Assembly: GCA_015680685.1 (NCBI GenBank)
Contig: MNCI01002316.1
Span: forward strand, 97,448 to 160,467
Length of the DNA: 63,020 bases
Reading direction: 5' to 3'
DNA from: Gnetum montanum
Lineage: Eukaryota; Streptophyta; Gnetopsida; Gnetales; Gnetaceae
Position 1 is the stretch's first letter, and each line of letters starts with the position of its first letter. Below the pieces are notes generated by a model. The model had not been told where the DNA came from, ran no database searches, and saw only the letters and a list, made by a program, of their open reading frames with translations. Both the position numbers and the translations under genes were made by a program. Shown one piece after another: positions 24,945-37,900 of the stretch.

Positions 24945-25204
24945 TAAGCATGTTTATCATATTCATGTTATTTTATTTATTTAATGTTCAATCCTAATTA
25001 TAATAATAGGCATAGCTTGTTATTAGATAAGGATTTGTAAAAAATAGGTTATTAGTTATAGTTTCAATAACACCTTAAAACCCTAACCTTACAATTTTAT
25101 AAGAATAAGTAATATATTTTGTGCATCAACATCAAAGCTAGACATAGTATCTTTCTAAGTATTAATGCAAAATATTTCTTACAAGATTATGAAGACACTA
25201 TAGA

Positions 25205-25783
25205 TGTAACAATATTTTCCTAACGTTGCGTAGCATCCCAAAGAAATTTTCATAGATACAATGGATCTAGGATAGCAAATCTCAGGACTACTCCTCTAAG
25301 CAAGCAATGCATTCACTTTACCATCAAGAACATGCAACATAATTGAGTCCCTATAAGTTACATATACATCTCTAAGAGAACGTCTATGACTTGAAATGAG
25401 GACAAGTAAGCAAGTAAACACATAACTGCATGGACATCATTAGTGGAAAACAATGATGTGTGTTTAGGTAGTGCCTCATCATCATACCCCTCACAATATG
25501 AAACAAGGTTTGACATGGGGCCATACTTAAACTAACCAATCCAAGTTAACCTACATATTTGTAGTTGTTGTAGAATCAAGTCCTATGTAGTTTTCCAGTA
25601 TAGAGGAATGATGAGGGAGATAGAGAGTGGGGAACAAAGTGGTGCCATATTGTTCCTTGGAACTGCCAAGTTGAAGTGATTTTCCTAATACTTGAGTACC
25701 ACAAACAAATAATCTAGAGTGCTTCATGGTTCCCAAATGATGAGAAGGAACTAGGAGAACCACTTACCTTAAGGCCTTCTTCA
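25205..25783 (-). repeat. 3' LTR of the 6.3-kb element
   Basis: On the minus strand it begins TGAAGAAGGCC and ends TTGTTACA. It aligns over its full length with 30920-31504. Confidence 0.8.
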
Positions 25784-28700
25784 TAATTCTCCTTTGCACA
25801 AAAGAAGTAATGACCTCGAAGTGGATCCTAGGATAAGCTTTGAGAGTACATTTTTTGATCAGGTTTGAACTCCATCAAATCTAAGAAGTGACCTAGATTG
25901 AATAATGTCATTCTCAAAGGAAGGTACAAACCTCGAAAACATGTTATGTTCCACAAACTAAGGCATTGCATAAATTATGAAGATCACTTGATGAAGCCAA
26001 AAAATGTTCCTACTCCATGACAATAGGAATAAGGTTAACCCATAGGACAAACATCACTAATGCATTCGTTAGGTTCACTCCTCATTGGGTCAAAGAAACT
26101 GTCCTATCACATAGTTCCATACCTAGGCAAAGAACAAGTTCAACCAAGGCCCTTCGAATGGATGCTTAATGTCCATCAATGAAATTCTTTTTTAATTAAT
26201 TTGATTTTTTTCTAGAATTTATTTTTAGTTCTTGTAATGGACTTGTGAGACCTCATTCAAAAAGAGCATGGTTGATGTAAGCAATGCCTTCATAACTAAA
26301 CCCAAAATTTGTCAAAACCCTAGATTCCATGTCTAGTCTTGAGACTAATAAATATTTCTAGTCCAGTCAAAGAATCACTAGATAACCAAGTTCATACCAA
26401 ACTCACTATTTTGAGATCATAAGTCCATGCTAGTAGGAGGAAAGTAATACAAAGTTCTTCTCCCACATAAGGTCCATAGGTAGATTCACTGTTTAAATCT
26501 TGCAATCATAGACAAAAATTCCATTGTGAAAAGACACATTCACATTTGTTTTAATAGAGAAGGTCAAATTTACTTGGAAAACTTCATCAAGATGCAACCC
26601 AAACATCTCATACATTCACTACCATCTGAAAATATTAGAACTTCTTAACATAGAGTTTAACTACTCAAATGCTAAAGCAAATTGAGGATGACTAGGAGAT
26701 TGGCCTTGGGATGGTTCTCATGTCAAACCATTAATCATAGCAACTACACCCAACAAAAGGAATAGTAGTTGAAGTCTATTGATAATATTTGATTTACCTT
26801 CCATAGGAAATGGAGCAACCACTATTCATTACTAACAATTTTAGAATAAAGGAAAGCACTTAGTAAGCTTCCATAGGATAGGTCTCTGCCACAAAATTTA
26901 GAGAACATCTGAGTCCCTAAAATTTACAACTATTATCATGACTGGAACAAATGAACAACAAAATTGATCACCAAGGAAGTGTGTTATCATTAAATTGAAA
27001 GAAGGATTTAACAAATTTTCATTATGAGGTTTCTTCCCAAAGTGAGTCCACCATCGAATCTACATCATATCCTTTTTACATGCCAAGGAAAGGCCACTAA
27101 GCCAACATTGCCACACTACATAATAACTTTATATTATGGGAAAACAAGGATTGAAAGGTCTTACCCATCATCTAGTCTAACTTTAAGGATCAAAAGTGAT
27201 GTGTTGATATGTCCTTCTTTAAGGTTACCATGAGGAAAATTTAGATTGCTTCAATTATCAAGCCTTGCTTTCTAGATTTCGCAATATATTGCATGAGCAC
27301 CCAGTCATCTGAGACAGACAAGGCCTTAATTCTATTTATTCTATTCTATAGCATGAAACATAAATTTCAAATGTCAATTGCTACCAATCAACCATTGGAA
27401 GGACTAGGTCCTTAATGGATTTAGGTAGAACATTGAAAGAAGGGTAACTTAGATAAATTTACTAGTGATTGACTTCTGTCATTGGTCCTTAAAAGGATTG
27501 AGATAAGAGAGGACCATCAAAGAAGCTGAAAGGACCATTTGGAGGAGTCCATTTGAAGTGATGAAACCAAGAGAGATTTTAATGGATCACACATTGCTTA
27601 AGAATCACAACAACATCAAGATTGCTTCGACAACTACTTCTGTAAGGGATTTATGCATTTGAAACCTCTTAGTGCATCCTATCTCTATTATAAGTTCTAT
27701 GAGTAATCTAATGTTCAAAGTAAGCACAACCATTTTTTTTTTCATTCAAAACATCAAAGAGAAAATTTTTATACAAACTAGATTGGACAAAACTTATCAA
27801 CAACTAAGGGATCTATGTATGAAGAGAGTAGGCCCTACTAATAGACCAAAGAAACAACTATCAAAGTGAGTCACTATTAATTCTATCAAAGCACAATGGA
27901 TGAGAGAAACTACATTAAGATATTTAGCACATTTAAGAGAGGAGGAACCATACAGCTCAAACAAATTTTGAGCCATGAGTCCCAATTCATGAGGATCTTT
28001 GCTTAGGGAAGAATTTGATTCCAATGAGGAGAACATCCAAGAAGGGCCACTAAGAGAGGCCAACATAATGGAAATCTTTGGCAAAATTTTTGTAAGTATG
28101 GATCATAGTTTCACAGTTTAGAACACTACCCCAAGACCACATCCATCCAAAGGAGAAGCCTAACTATCAAAACTCAAGGCTTAAATATGAATCAAGGTCA
28201 ACCAAGAAACCAACATTTAAGAACCTTCCAAAAACTTTGTCTTTGTACTTTGGTGATTTGAATTACAAACATGAGGAATACATCTATTGTTGTTTTATTT
28301 TGATGTAACAACAAATTAAAACTCTGCCAAGAACAACCACTACTCAAATATATAATAGATAAATGTTAAAACATGGAACCCTCAAAGGAGAGTCTAAGAT
28401 CATATCACACCATATCAAAACATGTAACTATCACCTAAGAAAGCATACCACTAAGTTTTCAGAACACCACAACCAAGAACATGCCACAACCTCCAAAATA
28501 TAGATCTAATAACCTATTAAAACAAGCCAAAGAGCTCTTAGAGATCTCATTTTACAAGGTAGAAACCAACTACATTGAAATAAGGAGAGTTGTCTATAGA
28601 AGATTCTAGGTGTATGTAAAACATTGTTCATAAGACTTGTCCTCATCATAAGGTTTAGTGATGGCCTGCAAGATGGAAAATACAAGAACCAACAATGGAA

Positions 28701-30919
28701 AACTATTTTTCCTTCATAATGAACTATTGATCATAATATTATCACATTAATTTGGTAGAACATACATGAAACAAGGATAATGCTTAGTAGAAATAACATG
28801 TAGTAATAGGGAAAACTACCCAAGCCTAAGAGGTTTGAGGACACACTAGCCAAGTCTGTGCTAAGGCTAAGGCTTTACCCCATCAAGAGTAAAAACAAAA
28901 CTGCATAACTATGATCTAAAAACTTGTCTTTAAGCATACACTACCAATTGAAACATTAATACCACTAAAATCTACCATTGGAACCAATAGAACAGAATGA
29001 GAACACAACAAAACAAGTGATGTTAATGTCCTATTAGAAGATCCATCACCTACCATAGTGGGACCTCAAGGCATTGGCAACACTAGGGCCATTACTATCT
29101 AGCAAGACCAAAGATACTAATCCATGTCTTTTGTTGACCCAAAATATAAAGTAATTCAAAGTTGATAACAATCCTCTATGAGTGCTCATCCAAGCACTAA
29201 GAGGAAAATAAATCATTTTGCACCAAGTTATTCTAATATAACATGAATGATAACAAATGCAAATCCCAATGTCATGGATTTGAGAGTAGATAATTAATTT
29301 ATTGTCTCAATAGCACTTATCTTTCCTCAAGATATAGTGCTCACAAAAATACCCAAGGCCCCTACTATTATAACATTCCTAAATTTGTGCTACCTACAAG
29401 GCCAAGACTACAGCTTGGAAACAAAAAGTTAGCAAAGGTCTAATGTAACACACAAGCCATACAATGCATAGAGTTCATCTATACAAGTGCACAAATAGGC
29501 AACCAAGATACATCCACGTAAATGAGCTTTCAATCAATAAATGAAAAAGAACTAGAATACATCAAAATTCTAGAGACCCACAACCATTAAGGACATCCAA
29601 CAACATAGGCACTTGACCTCATCAAGATAAGAGAACCCATAAGATCACAAAAGGGGCAAAGAAGGGGAATTTACTACCTCATTTCACAATAGCAAAGAGG
29701 AGATTAAAATATTTAGCAATAGGCCTCAACAACAAGAGAGTTCTTAAAATAGGTATATCTAAATTTACAACCAAGGAGATGTGGTCTCTAAAAGAAACCA
29801 TTTATCATAAGAGACAAGGTCCTAAGATAGATCAATAATAAGAACAACCTACCTCGTTGAAGTTCTGAAAGTACTAGCTTAAAAAAATGCCTTAAGGTAG
29901 ATATCATAATTTAAAGAGATAAAACCACAAAGCCTAAGGGAAATCACATCCTATGTCAAGGGGAAATGGCAAGATCAAATGATCAACATCAAGGGTAACA
30001 GAATTTGAAGCACAAGAGAACGTAAAAAACAAGACTATGTTAGGAACTAGTCTAGCAAGAAGCACACGATGTCTTAAGATGCATCCTCAAAACCCAACCT
30101 TGCAATGAACCAAAGAGTCACATGGAGCCACATCTGACCTACAAAAGTCACAAAAGCTAAACAATAGCAAGCAAGAGCTAAATCAAGAGTGGCACATATG
30201 AGAGACTCAAAACACAACTAAAAGAAAGACACATACACATAAACAAATAAACATACAAATACAAGCACGAATGTAAGTTAGTTTGCCAATGATGATCTTT
30301 GTCCATCCAAACCAAGACTCATCAAGAGCACATGTTGGAAGGCCCTCCATCCAAAGCTACTAGGCAAAATTATGACCCATGAATATCAAATCCATACTTC
30401 ACGTATCTATGAAGAACATGGGAGTGTAAGGATCCTGCACCATATACATCCAATACAACCATCCCACTAATGTTATTTGGGTGAAGAACAAAGCAAAGAC
30501 AAGGTCCAATTCATCCTAAATAAACCATTGAAAACCAAGGATGGAAAGCTCCTTGTATAATATTACATGCATTGCCAATAGAACCTCTGCTAAGCACATT
30601 AATGAGTATCCACTACTTGTCTAAACACTAATGAAATTATAGTAGAGGAAAGCTCAACAAATGTGACCATGCATATACATTGATATGCAATATAGGAAAA
30701 ACTACAAGCCTCAAAGCAATGGCTTTTATAATAAGGACCTTACTAATAAGATACCCATGGAAGATACAAGAGGTAAAACTCTCATATATTTATATCAAAT
30801 GTGTTAACTAAATAAAAGGACCATAAAATGGAAACCTTATAAACCAAAACTTAAAACCATAACAAATTAGAAGAATGCCACAATCATCGTAATACTTCAA
30901 ATGACGCTCTAATGTTATC

Positions 30920-31504
30920 TATAACAACATTGCCCCAATATTGTTTGGCACCCCAAGGAATTCCCTTAGATCCAATGGATTTGGAGTAGATGACCGAGGA
31001 ACTATGCCTCCAAGCAAGTAATCCATCCACTTCACAATCAAGAAGAAAACACACAACACAATTGAGTCATTATAAGTTATGTATATGCCTTTAGGAGAAC
31101 ATTTATGACTTCAAACGAGGACAAGCAATCAGGCAATCAAAAAATCCTATAAATAACATTGGTGGGAAGCAATGATGTATCTATATGGGGTACATTACCC
31201 CCAAACACCTCATGATTTGATACAAGGTTTGGTGCAATGATACACCTAAACTATCCAATCTAGGCTAACCTACATATATACAACTAATGCAAAATCAAAT
31301 CCCATGTAGTTCTCTAGTATAAGGGATGGTGAAGGGGATAAAGAGTGGGAAATAGCATGGTGCCCCATCGTTCCTTAGAAACACTAAGCTGAAGTAGTCT
31401 TCCTAACACTTGAGTGTGATGGATGGACAACTTAAGAGTATTTCATGATCCTTGAAGCATGGGAAGGAATCAAAGGATCTATTGACCTTGAGGCCTTTTT
31501 AACA
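30920..31504 (-). repeat. 5' LTR of the 6.3-kb element
   Basis: On the minus strand it begins TGTTAAAAAGGCC and ends TTGTTATA. The primer-site remnant follows two bases later. Confidence 0.8.
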
Positions 31505-31544
31505 ATAGATCTTTTTTTTTCTTTAAAAAATAGCATTTATAAAC

Positions 31545-31715
31545 ACACCCCAAGACATATAGCCAACACGATATTTTAGAAAAATTATAGAGAAACAATA
31601 ATTAGAATTAAGTTTAGGGAAGTCAAAATCCAAAAGAACAAATATAAACACACTCTTAGACATATAGCTAGCATGATACTTTAAAAGGATTGTAGACAAA
31701 TATAATAATACTTCA
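31545..31715 (-). repeat. Two tandem fragments of the SINE 3' module
   Basis: About 31545-31610 and 31650-31715 share the motif (minus strand) GGCTATATGTCTTGGGGTGT with each other, with 19105-19165, and with the 3' part of the SINE family. They sit in inverted orientation to the adjoining SINE. Confidence 0.55.
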
Positions 31716-31730
31716 AATGTAACTTGAATT

Positions 31731-31885
31731 AACAATGAGGTGTTTATCTAGTGGTAAGACTCTTGATTTGAAAACTTCAAGTCATGGGTTCAATTTTGGT
31801 GGACAATGTTAAGTTATAAAGTTCTAATTAGACTATATATCTTGGGGTGTACTTATATTACAATTATTTCAAGGTTCCAACACCC
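31731..31885 (+). mobile_element. Complete tRNA-derived SINE with 16-bp target duplication
   Basis: It begins AACAATGAGGTGTTTATC. The A box is mutated (tctaGTGGTAAGA) and the B box is GGGTTCAATTTTGG. The body contains aagttataaagttctaatt and tatatcttggggtgtactta, ending ggttccaacaccc. It is flanked by AAATGTAACTTGAATT (31715-31730) and AAATGTAATTCGAATT (31886-31901), which agree at 14 of 16 bases. This and 19522-19677 are the best copies in the window. Confidence 0.82.
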
Positions 31886-31974
31886 AAATGTAATTCGAAT
31901 TGGCAACCTCTTGCCTAACAAGGCCTATCCACCTTTTTATTCTTTGAAAAATCATGTGCAAGTGAAATAACAAA

Positions 31975-32288
31975 TGAGCATAAAATTTCAAGAGATTTTG
32001 CTCTATCATGCTTAAGGTAATTTTACTTTTAAGGACTATTGTACAAGGCATGGTTATGATATCACAACTTTCCATATAAAAGAATATTTCAACTATTATA
32101 TTGTAATTTATTATTATTTTTAATTCATGAATTGCTTTGAAAGAAGATAACTAAGCATAAAATTTCAGGACTATTTTGGTCTATCATGCTTAGGGTAATT
32201 TTACTTTTAAAGACTATTCTACAAGGCACTATTAGGATGTTACAACTTTCCATATGAAAGAATATTTCAACTATTATATTGTAATCTT
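31975..32288 (+). repeat. 177-bp tandem duplication
   Basis: The stretch from gcataaaatttca to caactattatattgtaat occurs at 31978-32107 and again at 32155-32284 with moderate divergence, an offset of 177 bp. No coding content. Confidence 0.75.
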
Positions 32289-32299
32289 GGTTCACGCTC

Positions 32300-34929
32300 A
32301 CTATTTTAAAATAAAATATGGAGCCTAGAAAGATGCACTAAACGTTTTAAAAAGATACCAATCATAAAACTGAATCATCTGTTTAGAAAATGAATTTGAA
32401 AGCAATAAAATTGACATTTAACATTGCAGCATACTTAAAACAAAATAACCCATAGGGAATAGTGCAATGTGCTTATAGGCAATAACGACAGTCAAAGGAA
32501 TCAGCAATATAAAATACTACCACTCCATGCAAGACTATTTTTTCAACTGTTCATTTTCACGTCAAAACTTGTGTAACCAATACAGAAATTCCAAAAAGAA
32601 GCCACAATGAATACTGGAATACCAATGCATCAAGTAATTGCGGAAAGTGATGGTGAAAACAATTGAACATGGTGCAAAGGCACAGGTTGCACGGGGTAGA
32701 AGAGAGTTGTTCATATTCTACGCGGTAAAAGACCTGATTATTGACCAGCCACATCAGTGGCCATGTGTTTTGTTTTTTACATTGGATATTTTGATCGGCT
32801 TTCTGGCTTAAGGGTATTTTATTTTTGTATGGTCAAACTTAGCTGTTTTGCTCAAGACCTCTTATTCCAATTTTGCAACCTTTTGTTATGTTTAATTTAC
32901 AATCTTTTGACTCTTTTCTCAAAAATTTCAGTTAGAAAGGAACTTTTATTCCACAAAAATAGGGGCTGAGACAAGAATCACATGGCTGGCTTTACTTTTT
33001 CTGTCTCTGATTGAATCTTCGTGCTTCTATTATATTTTTGCTCCAACTACTTCCAGTGAAATTATTCATTACCTTTCTAGTTGATGGTCGGTTTATCTTT
33101 TGGTGCAGCTGGTACATTTCAGCAGACGCTTAAAACATTTACATGCAGTCATAAAATGCTAATGGCTTACACACAAATACATAGGCATTGTGGTTTACAC
33201 GCAAATACATAGGTATTGTAGAAAAGATATGCTGAAAAAATATGGGTTCAAGGAATCGTTCAAAGAAATCAATAAGAATATCATTTAGAATCAAGGGTAT
33301 CAAATATTTAGCCTTTGAAAAAAGAAATAATCTTCACAATTATGAAAGATGAATTAAAATTTTAAATGAAAAAAAATCTAGATAATATATTATTTTAAAA
33401 GCTTAACTAAAATGTGTTTTAAGATACCATGTTCATTGTTTGGCATTAATAATTTGACCAATCTCAAATTCTCCTTTGCTAAGAATTATGAATTAAAAAA
33501 ATTAAAACTATCATCATTTAAGAATATGTAAAGATGCAACAAAACATTATCATTAATTACTAATTTTGTAATGCAATCTCTAATTTATACCTTTTTCATA
33601 CAAACATTTTAAAGTAGAAGTTATGGAATAGTTAACACTATCATAAATTAACATTACTTGGTATAAAACCATGTATATAGACTGTCAGTATGTTAGCAAT
33701 TAAGATGAAATATTATATTTATTTCAAATAGATTAACTTATAATGTTATTAACTAATCAATTATTTTGATAGATAACTTAAAAGGAAAACAGTTCTTATA
33801 AATTTTATTATTACAAATTTAGGTTCATATGTATTTTAATTTAATAGTCATTCTTGAGTCTAAGTTGTAAACAGTGACTACATCTAATTTTTTATTAGTA
33901 AAACCATAAGGCATTATTGAAACAAAAACTATCTTATATGAAGATAAAACACAATATTATGATAGAACTCACATGTTGTACGACAGACTTAACATCTTAA
34001 TGGTATAAACATGAATTCAAGAATGAATATCACAATATTTTTTGTTTTCTGTGAAGCCCAAGTATAAGTATTAACTAAAACCTGTATATATTTTTTCTGC
34101 ATGTTAGTAATGAAAATCAATAAAAAAAGTAGAATGAATTTAATTCATTTATTTTCTTATTTTTTAATCCTTTTTGTTATCTGTATCAAAGATTTTTCCA
34201 ATTTTTTTTATATGATTCCTCAGAGCATTTATAATCCAATACAATGTTTTTAATTAGGCTTGGTATCTATTTTCTTTATTGTTAACAAAATCTCTGAATA
34301 TTTTGGAATATTAAATAACTTGTACATCGGCAACCCTATTTTGCTGGGAGAAAGCTCAAATGATGATGAAATAACTTGTGGCCAAGTAAAAAATACATTT
34401 CTACGGAAATATGATTTGATTTCTAGAATTTGCAACGTTTTACAGTAGAAAAGGAGCACTGCAAATTATGCAACAATGTTATTTCCAGTCTTTCTGCCTT
34501 GCCTTTGCATAGCAAAATTCAATATTATGCCAACCGCCAGTAGAAGGGACATGCTGGAATGAGAATAATTTTTATAGCTTGAAGATGCCAATTCTGTGAC
34601 TCGAAAACATACAGATAATCACACATTTCTACATCTTTTACGAGAATCAGTTGTACATACAACTGGCAATTTAACCAGTACGCTTGATGTTCAAAATCAG
34701 TTGAGCATTTATGCCACATGATAATGATTCCATAAAAAGAACATGGATAAACAATGCACACTGAGATAGCGGAGTAACCGAAAACTGTGCTATGCCATAC
34801 CCGTGGATGTAGTAACTCTATTCACCTGTAATCTTCAAATATCTTGTGAACATTGCCCATTATCCAGCGCTTCAAGTTCTATGTTATAGGCAAAGTACAA
34901 TGACAAAATTAAAAAACAATTAATTCAAC
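32300..34929. other. AT-rich intergenic stretch, 3' flank of the PPR-like gene
   Basis: Only short frames without domains. A 30-bp direct repeat (cacaaatacataggcattgt and its variant) lies at about 33164-33222. The 3' UTR of the minus-strand gene ending at 34930 should occupy the right-hand part. Confidence 0.45.
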
Positions 34930-37900
34930 TTAATAAGAGCTGATAAATAAATCCCGACACAAACCTTTGGTCTCTTTTGGACCATCCTTTTTCTTCTTTC
35001 TCTTATTCTGCGTCAATGTCCCAGAATTTGATGAAGTAAATATGGAATTATACTTTTCCAATACATTTTCCTTCTCTTTCTCTAATCCCAGCAATCTGTA
35101 AGCTTCTGCAACTTTCTCAACGAGGGCCTTGTTTGGGGGTTTCCTATTGAACATCTCAAGGTTCCGAAAAGTCTGTGGATACACAATAAAGAAGATCCAT
35201 TAGCATAATTCATGTTATATGCATGCATCTAATGCTCAAGGTTCCGAAAAGTCTGTGGATACACAATAAAGAAGATCCATTAGCATAATTCATGTTATAT
35301 GCATGCATCTATGCATTAGAGGGGACAAATTTCTAAACAAGAAAGACTATTATAAAACAATTTTGGGATATACAAAAAAAAAATTAAAAAACTAGATCAA
35401 AAAACAGTCTGTTAACATTTATATTGCTTATTTTGTAATCCAGAAAAATAAACATATTGATAACTCCTAAACAAAGGACAAACGAAGTTGCTAGTAACAT
35501 TGCTCGGTCAATGAAGGCTAAATACATGACAACTAAAGATTTTACAATATTGTTGAAACTTAGAGGTCCCAGTTTTTCACGTATTAAGCGTTGGCATCCA
35601 ATGGAGTATGGCTTGCTTCCAGATAACTATAATTGGCTTGCCTCCAGTTTCAAGGTGTAAAAATATATGGTGAACATTCTCTCACAGATGAACGAATCCA
35701 TGAATACATATTACAACGAATTCAATCACTTGGTGTATAATCTGTGAAATATGATTTGCTTCCAGATAACTATCATTAGCTGTTGCATAAATTTCTCATG
35801 GTCTATTACAAGTCGTCATTTTGCTTGTATTACTGTAGCTCACTCATCATTTAGTTATTACGACAATCATTTGTTGTGAATTGACATGAATTTTCATTAC
35901 GGCTCAACACATCCCACCTTCCACAGAAAAGGCATGATCACAAATAATTGGAAACTAGCCTGGATGGTTTTTTGAATTATTCATTGTTTTCTCTAAAAAA
36001 CAAGCTGAGGTAGTCTAATAAATATTTTGCTGTATTTCTTTAATTATTTTCTTGGTTACTATCCACCATGTTTGCTTACTGCTCTGGTTTTCACAGATAA
36101 CCGTCTGTATGTTTCCATGAGTGCCACTTTTCAACAGGGCATCAGAGCCCAATGATCCATACCTTATGTATTAAAGAGCTCTTATGGAAAGGTTGCTGCT
36201 TGTAGCAGAGAAAAAGGAGTAGGCCTTAATCATATAGATGGTACAAAACACCTGTAAGGAGTTTCAACTCTCATTCACATGCTTGTTTTAGTCATGCATC
36301 ATTATTATCATTGTGGTGCCTTTATCTAAACAAACATATGAGCTAACCAGTTAGGGTAGGTGAACGATCTGACAATGAAATTTCCTATGGCTGGCTGTTT
36401 ACCTAATGCATATTTTACATAACCTCATGTGGCACGTCACAGCATACCCGTTGTATTCAAACCTATAACTTGTATAACAAGAAGCCACCTGCTCTAACCA
36501 AGTGAGCTATGCCTTACTGACTTGCTTTGTTCATGCATATTTGTCACATTTTCTCTACTTGAGAAGAGGCATCGAAATTAGGCACCACATGAATGATGCT
36601 TGGAGATGACAGGCACCAGGTTGATCATCTGTTTGGCATGATGTTATAAGAGCTAAAAGAATCATTTCATCTCAACGAGACTTATGTATCCAGGGAAACT
36701 ATGCATACATGTTGGTAGATACAGAAGAATGCTAAGAAAGTTGTATTAAGATCATTATGCTGAATGTTACTAGCACCAAATGGTACTATACTGGCTGCCT
36801 AGAGTTCCCAATATTGCAAACCTTGGTCCCTAAACGAAAGTGCAAGAGGTCTCCATGGACTTTGAAACAGAGCTACCCTAGACTTGTAAAGAACATGATG
36901 CAATCAAGACAACCTTTCTAAACGCAACCAAGGTTATAGGCATTAGTGGAAAATTTGTTGATGGTGGATGAAACTTGCCACCATAAATTCCCAAAGAAGA
37001 TCTTGTTGGAACAATTATCTCTTATTTTTGAAGGAACATTACCTTTCCATAATGATCCAACCACCAGAAAAACGGAAACATATTCTTGGTTGCCATGTGT
37101 TAAGGAAGATTGGTCAGGGGGAAATAATCAAAGCTGGGTTAAGTAGCCTCATGCCTTTGAAGCAATGACCTTCTAGGCATGGTGATTTATTTACAAGAAA
37201 CACTCCTAATTGTTGGTCATGAGAAGCTGAATATCATGTAATGTATTTATTAAAAGGCAACGCACGTATGGGAAATTTGCTCGCTACACCTCGTATTTAT
37301 TCTCATGTTGATTTGGGAATCAAACAACCTTGAATGATTTCATATTTGAAACTGCACAAGGACTTCGCTAACTGCATAGGTTGTACTTAAATAAAAATGT
37401 AGTGGCAATAGTAAAAAGCATTATCAAAGAATAGTGCAACCATAACAGTACAAAAAGAGAACCAGTATGATATTAGATAATATGACAGCATTGATGATTA
37501 TGATCATAAAAAATCATACGGTGCAGTGTTAATAATAATTATCAAAGGAACAGTATAACAATGCAACGTTGATAATTGTGATAAGAGAAACAACATACAA
37601 CACAGTTTTAACATTTACATTTGATCTTGCAAAATCAACAAAATGCAAAACTTCATTGCAAATTTTTTTTGTTGCAAGATAAATATATGCAATTCTATAA
37701 ACTTTGGTCTTAATTCAACAAGACAATGCAAAATACAATCTTAAGCTAGAAAATGTATACTGCAATAAAGTGCTAAAATCTTTTTTTTTTTTTAAAGTAA
37801 TTGAATATCAAAGATTCGAGTTACATCAAAGATAGGATGAGACTTTTAAAGGATTAATGAGAATGAGTGGATTAAAAAATTAAAAAAAGGACTTCAGCTG

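Larger units (their letters stand above)
25205..31504 (-). mobile_element. Complete old LTR retrotransposon without recognisable genes
   Basis: LTRs at 25205-25783 and 30920-31504 are bounded by TG...CA (one end mutated to TATA). They are flanked by the perfect 5-bp target duplication ATAGA (25200-25204 and 31505-31509). A degraded initiator-Met-tRNA primer site (TAACATTAGAGC versus TGGTATCAGAGC, all differences transitions; 30906-30917) and a purine tract next to the left LTR (AAAGGAGAA) put the element on the minus strand. The 5.1-kb interior shows no gag, protease, RT or integrase motif in any frame I inspected. It could be a LARD-type non-autonomous element or a fully decayed one. LTR divergence is substantial, so it is old. 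Confidence 0.8.

Noticed and set aside
27797-28084. 95-codon minus-strand frame inside the 6.3-kb LTR element, considered as gag
   Set aside because: It shows no gag or zinc-knuckle signature, and neighbouring frames are closed. I could not support a coding call.
31739-31810. Functional tRNA gene at the SINE head
   Set aside because: A- and B-box-like motifs are present, but no cloverleaf can be drawn. The unit continues into the shared SINE body with flanking target duplications.
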